Shown here: piece after piece, positions 3,977 to 7,257 of the stretch | Position numbering within the stretch: position 1 is the stretch's first letter | How the letters are laid out: every line of letters begins with the position of its first letter | Assembly (NCBI GenBank): GCA_030830385.1 | Contig: JAURNA010000123.1 | Span: forward strand, 1-7,257 | Direction of reading: 5' to 3' | DNA: 7,257 nucleotides | DNA from: Crocinitomicaceae bacterium | Lineage (GTDB): Bacteria > Bacteroidota > Bacteroidia > Flavobacteriales_D > Crocinitomicaceae | Notes under the pieces: model-generated | The model's database searches: none | What the model saw: the letters and a program-made list of their open reading frames with translations, nothing else | What the model was told of the DNA's origin: nothing | Position numbers and translations under genes: made by a program

Positions 3977-6111
3977 ACATGGAAGAAAATAGCAGTAAGA
4001 AAAAGAAGAAAAGTCCATTTTCCATTTATTGGGTATACGCAATCATTGGAATTGCCCTGATCGGATTCAATCTTTTCATGGTTTCATCACAGTCGGTGGA
4101 AATTCGTCACCTTCAGAGTTTTTACGACCTGGCCGAAGAAGGCCACGTGGAAAATGTTGTGATTGTAAACCGATCCCGACTCGACTTTGAGTTGAACAAG
4201 GCGGGGCGTGATGGACTGAAAAACCGGGAAGGAGCAGATTTTGGCGAAATGCGTGAGGCACTCAAGAACGGAAAGAGAATCGGAAACAACGAATTTATTT
4301 TTTCGGCACAAATCCCCAGCATACACACTTTCGAAGAAAAGATGAGTAAAATCAACGATTCACGTGTTGCAGAAGATAAGTCTAAAATCCTGTATGGATC
4401 TATCGAGGAGCACAACTACCTCGGATCAATCTTAGGATTTTTGTTGCCCATCATCATCATTCTGGCCATTTGGTTATTCCTGATGCGCCGTATGACCGGT
4501 GGAGGTGGTGGCGGACCGGGAAGTCAGATTTTCAACATTGGAAAATCACGGGCAAAGCTGTACGAAAAAGGCAAGAATACAAACGTTACGTTTGAAGACG
4601 TAGCCGGATTGAAAGAGGCCAAGGAAGAAATCGAAGAGATTGTTGAATTCCTTAAACACCCACAAAAATACACGGAGCTCGGAGCGAAAATTCCTAAAGG
4701 AGCATTGCTTGTAGGACCTCCGGGAACCGGTAAAACCCTTCTTGCCAAAGCAGTTGCAGGAGAAGCCAAAGTACCGTTCTTTTCCTTATCAGGTTCTGAT
4801 TTTGTGGAGATGTTCGTTGGAGTTGGAGCCTCTCGTGTGAGGGATTTGTTCAAGCAAGCGAAAGAAAAATCACCGTCCATCATCTTCATTGATGAAATTG
4901 ACGCGATCGGTCGTGCCAGAGGAAAAAACAACAGCTTTGGTTCAAACGACGAGCGTGAGAATACACTCAACCAGTTGCTCACGGAAATGGATGGTTTCGG
5001 AACCAATTCCGGAGTGATCATTATCGCAGCGACCAACCGTGCAGATGTGCTGGACAATGCACTGTTGCGTGCCGGTCGTTTCGATCGACAGATTTATGTG
5101 GACATGCCAGATTTGAACGAGCGAAAAGAAATCTTTTTGGTTCACCTGAAGCCCCTCAAACTGGAAGAAGACCTCGACATTGATTTCCTTGCGAAGCAAA
5201 CGCCGGGATTCTCCGGAGCTGACATTGCCAACCTGTGTAACGAGGCCGCATTGATTGCAGCGCGTAAGAACAAGAAATCGGTTGACAAACAAGATTTCCT
5301 CGATGCAGTAGACCGTATCGTAGGTGGATTGGAAAAGAAAAACAAAATCATTACGAAGGAAGAAAAACGTGCGATTGCCTTCCATGAAGCCGGTCACGCC
5401 ACAACTTCCTGGTTGCTGGAACACGCGCATCCACTCGTAAAGGTCACCATTGTTCCGCGCGGAAGATCGCTGGGTGCAGCCTGGTATCTGCCGGAAGAAC
5501 GAAGCATTACGACAACCGAACAGATTCTGGACGAGGTGTGCAGTGCGCTAGGCGGACGTGCAGCAGAACAATTGATCTTCGGAAAAATCAGTACAGGTGC
5601 CTTAAGTGACCTCGAGAAAGTTACGAAACAAGCCTATGCAATGGTATCTGTTTTCGGACTGAATGAGAAAGTGGGTAACATCTCTTTCTACGACTCACAA
5701 GGTAACAACGCCTTTACGAAACCGTATTCGGATCACACCGCTCAGGTAATTGATGAGGAAGTAAGCAAAATGGTCGAAGAACAGTACGATCGTGCACTTA
5801 AAATTCTCTCGGAAAACAGAGATAAACTCACACAACTGGCAGAAAAACTGCTTGAGAGCGAGGTGATTTTCAAAGAAGATTTAGTTGCTATCTTTGGTGG
5901 CAGGCCGTGGGATTCGAAAGCGGAAGAAACAAAAGAGGAAACATCCGAAATTGAGCGTGCGGAGTCAGTGGAATCCGCTCCAGCGATTTCACCGGAGGAA
6001 ACTCAAGAAATTTCGTCGGAAGAAACCCCTGAGCTCAGCAAAGAAAGCGATGAAACTGATACGACGTATTCGGAGCAGGCTGATGAGCCTGAGGACGAAG
6101 CTGGTAAATGA
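3973..6111 (+). CDS. ftsH: ATP-dependent zinc metalloprotease FtsH
   Basis: FtsH is a hexameric inner-membrane AAA+ protease that extracts and degrades misassembled membrane proteins and selected regulators. The 712 residues are longer than the 644 of E. coli. In order: a basic cytoplasmic start with a lysine run (9-13), a first membrane segment (about 17-37), an extracytoplasmic domain (about 38-147), a second segment (about 150-171), a glycine linker (176-181), then the AAA+ module. Walker A is GPPGTGKT (248-255), the pore loop MFVG is at 280-283, Walker B is IIFIDEID (303-310), and the second region of homology is at about 354-373 with arginine fingers R366 and R369. The zinc site is HEAGH (471-475), with D546 as likely third ligand. 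All key residues are present, so it should be active. Residues from about 648 form a very acidic, probably disordered tail with a short repeat. ATG 3973 overlaps the rsfS stop; ATG 3979 is an alternative. Confidence 0.97.
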   Translation: MNMEENSSKKKKKSPFSIYWVYAIIGIALIGFNLFMVSSQSVEIRHLQSFYDLAEEGHVENVVIVNRSRLDFELNKAGRDGLKNREGADFGEMREALKNGKRIGNNEFIFSAQIPSIHTFEEKMSKINDSRVAEDKSKILYGSIEEHNYLGSILGFLLPIIIILAIWLFLMRRMTGGGGGGPGSQIFNIGKSRAKLYEKGKNTNVTFEDVAGLKEAKEEIEEIVEFLKHPQKYTELGAKIPKGALLVGPPGTGKTLLAKAVAGEAKVPFFSLSGSDFVEMFVGVGASRVRDLFKQAKEKSPSIIFIDEIDAIGRARGKNNSFGSNDERENTLNQLLTEMDGFGTNSGVIIIAATNRADVLDNALLRAGRFDRQIYVDMPDLNERKEIFLVHLKPLKLEEDLDIDFLAKQTPGFSGADIANLCNEAALIAARKNKKSVDKQDFLDAVDRIVGGLEKKNKIITKEEKRAIAFHEAGHATTSWLLEHAHPLVKVTIVPRGRSLGAAWYLPEERSITTTEQILDEVCSALGGRAAEQLIFGKISTGALSDLEKVTKQAYAMVSVFGLNEKVGNISFYDSQGNNAFTKPYSDHTAQVIDEEVSKMVEEQYDRALKILSENRDKLTQLAEKLLESEVIFKEDLVAIFGGRPWDSKAEETKEETSEIERAESVESAPAISPEETQEISSEETPELSKESDETDTTYSEQADEPEDEAGK
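5986..6057 (+). repeat. Degenerate 8-codon tandem repeat in the FtsH acidic tail
   Basis: FtsH residues 672-679 (ISPEETQE) and 680-687 (ISSEETPE) are adjacent copies of an eight-residue unit, followed by a more diverged third copy (LSKESDET, 688-695). Related EET patches occur just upstream at 651-657. The DNA of the units is only partly alike (GGAGGAAAC against GGAAGAAAC), so the repeat is old or kept at protein level. The tail lies after the protease domain, on the cytoplasmic side. Confidence 0.5.
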
Positions 6112-6313
6112 GCCAGCTTGGATCACCGTATATCAGTCGATGGAGGCATATTCAATTGAGATCAGAAAATTGGCACTGGAGGATGAAGGCATCAAAACGC
6201 TGACATTCAACCAGCGGGATTCTTCGTACAATGCTTTCGGCTATATCTACCTGCAAGTTCATCAAAAAAATGTTGAGCGTGCCAACGAAATCCTAAAACT
6301 CATCTATGAGTAA
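6083..6313 (+). CDS. DUF2007-family small protein
   Basis: This 76-residue soluble protein matches the DUF2007 pattern known in Bacteroidota (a small ferredoxin-like fold named as a putative signal transducer, without an established role). It opens with PAWITVYQS, then has a helix (AYSIEIRKLALEDEGI), a strand (KTLTFNQRDSSYNAFGYIYLQV) containing the DSSY and FG residues typical of the family, and an ending helix (NVERANEILKLI). The start is uncertain. The frame is open far back into ftsH, but its upstream part is a Lys/Arg-rich shadow of the acidic FtsH tail. ATG 6140 would delete the conserved first strand, so I chose ATG 6083, which overlaps ftsH by 29 bases and has GGAG and AGG just upstream. 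CTG 6101 is a non-standard alternative. The stop overlaps the cdsA start by 8 bases, so the gene sits inside the operon. I recall an LUD-domain gene following ftsH in some relatives; none is present here. Confidence 0.78.
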   Translation: MSLRTKLVNEPAWITVYQSMEAYSIEIRKLALEDEGIKTLTFNQRDSSYNAFGYIYLQVHQKNVERANEILKLIYE

Positions 6314-7121
6314 GTTGATTACAAGGGCGGTTACGGGCACAGTGTTCATCGGATTGATTCTTGGAAGCCTCTGGTTTCATCCCCTGACGGCGGCCGTTGT
6401 TTTCGGGATATTTATGATCATCGGAATTCAGGAGTATCACACCTTCTTTGCGAAGAGTGAGCGGGTTGAAACGGCTGCAATTGGTAGCATGATCATGGCC
6501 TCTCTGAGCTTCACGATCTTTGTTCTCTACCTGCACGATGTCCTGCCGTTCGGTATGCTCGCATTGATACTTCCTGTTGTTTTCGGAACATTCATCAGCG
6601 AACTTTGGCGGAAGAAAAAAGACCCGGTGATGAACATGGCAACCCAGGCTTTCATGTTCATCTACATCGTGATACCATTTTCTATACTGGCTTATCTTGC
6701 CGTGCACTTCATGAATGGAATCTCCATTGTAATTGGGTTGTTCCTGCTGGTATGGACCAATGATACTTTCGCTTTTTTGACTGGAAAGTTGTTAGGCAAA
6801 AACAAGATGTTCCCGAGAATTTCTCCGAACAAAACCTGGGAGGGTACAATCGGTGGATTTGCATTTGCTGTAATCGTTGGAGCCACCATCGGTTGGTTTA
6901 CTTCTCGCCTTGATTTTTGGGTCGTTACAGCTTGCATCGTTGCTCCAAGTGCCGTTTTAGGCGATTTATTGGAATCCATGATGAAACGTCACTTCGAAGT
7001 AAAGGATTCCGGAACACTGCTTCCGGGTCACGGAGGCGTGCTCGATCGCTTCGATGCAACCTTGTTTGCAGCTCCCTTTTTCCTGGCATGGGATGCCATT
7101 TATCTTGCGTATATTTACTAG
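6306..7121 (+). CDS. cdsA: Phosphatidate cytidylyltransferase (CDP-diacylglycerol synthase)
   Basis: CdsA converts phosphatidic acid and CTP to CDP-diacylglycerol and pyrophosphate, the branch point for all bacterial glycerophospholipids, in the inner membrane. The 271 residues form about seven or eight hydrophobic segments (the first around 8-43, the last around 251-270). The family signature is complete at 224-250: S224, K227, R228, K233, D234, G236, P240, H242, G243, G244, D247, R248 and D250 all agree with the pattern. The upstream motifs NDTFAFLTGKLLGK (152-165) and SPNKTWEG (173-180) are also typical. ATG 6306 lies inside the last codons of the DUF2007 gene. The stop TAG (7119-7121) is followed one base later by the psd start, so both phospholipid genes should be on the same mRNA. 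Confidence 0.96.
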   Translation: MSKLITRAVTGTVFIGLILGSLWFHPLTAAVVFGIFMIIGIQEYHTFFAKSERVETAAIGSMIMASLSFTIFVLYLHDVLPFGMLALILPVVFGTFISELWRKKKDPVMNMATQAFMFIYIVIPFSILAYLAVHFMNGISIVIGLFLLVWTNDTFAFLTGKLLGKNKMFPRISPNKTWEGTIGGFAFAVIVGATIGWFTSRLDFWVVTACIVAPSAVLGDLLESMMKRHFEVKDSGTLLPGHGGVLDRFDATLFAAPFFLAWDAIYLAYIY

Positions 7122-7122
7122 T

Positions 7123-7257
7123 ATGAAACTACACCGCGAAGGTTACCTCATCATGATGACCGGACTGTTGATCTTGTCCGGAGTTCAAGTGGGAAACTAC
7201 TTTCTTTTTCAATGGACCGGATGGCTTTGGCTGTTCATTCTTTTGAGCCTGGCAGCA
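7123..7257 (+). CDS. psd: Phosphatidylserine decarboxylase, N-terminal part (3' end outside window)
   Basis: Forty-five codons are visible and remain open to the window edge. The protein starts MKLHREGYLIM, the usual opening of the short Psd proteins of Bacteroidota, followed by two hydrophobic stretches (about 9-29 and 33-45) expected to anchor it at the inner membrane. Psd removes CO2 from phosphatidylserine to give phosphatidylethanolamine and needs a self-cleaved pyruvoyl group; that cleavage site lies beyond the window, so function cannot be confirmed here. The assignment rests on the start sequence, the two-segment anchor and the position one base after cdsA, where psd is commonly found in this phylum. 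No phosphatidylserine synthase gene is in the window. Confidence 0.78.
   Translation, partial: MKLHREGYLIMMTGLLILSGVQVGNYFLFQWTGWLWLFILLSLAA

Noticed and set aside
4524..5057. A 177-codon open frame antisense to ftsH, and other long antisense frames such as 609-1067 and 4942-5430.
   Set aside because: Each lies opposite a well-supported conserved gene, has Ser- or Arg-rich shadow composition, and shows no recognisable domain.
5885..6082. A Lys/Arg-rich 66-residue extension of the DUF2007 protein, read in a different frame over the FtsH tail.
   Set aside because: It is the frame shadow of Glu-rich codons of ftsH (GAA/GAG runs read as AAG/AGA); the composition is artificial and DUF2007 proteins are short.
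6108..6110. ATGA overlap at the end of ftsH as start of the next gene, as at the rsfS-ftsH junction.
   Set aside because: That ATG is in a frame that does not encode the DUF2007 protein and yields only a short unrelated peptide.

Overview
The window reads as chromosomal housekeeping DNA from a member of the Bacteroidota, most likely a Flavobacteriales-like lineage. Three things support this. The gene order (NUDIX, pyrE, SRPBCC, biotin ligase, rsfS, ftsH, cdsA, psd) is one I recall from that phylum. The FtsH protease domain has the variant that phylum uses, with an AAWYLPEER stretch. The gene starts lack clear Shine-Dalgarno sequences, and TAnnTTTG-type promoter boxes lie in front of two of them. 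The assignment rests on recall, not on a database search. I see no phage, transposon, CRISPR array, tRNA or rRNA.

Layout, left to right. Positions 1-1113 hold the 3' part of a polytopic membrane protein (+) that begins outside the window. Its stop codon overlaps that of a NUDIX hydrolase on the other strand (1110-1745, -). Two bases beyond the NUDIX start, pyrE begins in the opposite direction (1748-2398, +) and overlaps a small SRPBCC-fold protein (2395-2793, +). That gene runs stop-to-stop into a biotin-protein ligase (2790-3518, -). A 74-base divergent spacer, the only real intergenic region, separates the ligase from a tight operon: rsfS (3593-3976), ftsH (3973-6111), a DUF2007 protein (6083-6313), cdsA (6306-7121) and the start of psd (7123 to the edge), all on the + strand.

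How the genes work together. pyrE makes the pyrimidine precursor OMP, from which CTP is made downstream, and CdsA consumes CTP. The biotin ligase activates the carrier protein of acetyl-CoA carboxylase, the first step of fatty-acid synthesis. CdsA makes CDP-diacylglycerol, and Psd performs the last step of phosphatidylethanolamine synthesis. FtsH is the inner-membrane AAA+ protease, and RsfS blocks ribosome subunit joining when nutrients are short. The right half therefore couples translational silencing, membrane-protein quality control and phospholipid synthesis in one transcription unit. This link is inferred from co-location.

The most notable aspect is organisation rather than an exotic system. 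Only 77 bases are non-coding under my chosen starts. Two convergent pairs overlap through the same TTAA stop palindrome, and both divergent junctions carry promoter-like boxes next to or over the neighbouring gene's start. The least understood proteins are the left-edge membrane protein, the SRPBCC protein and the DUF2007 protein. I find no clear candidate for a previously undescribed biological system.
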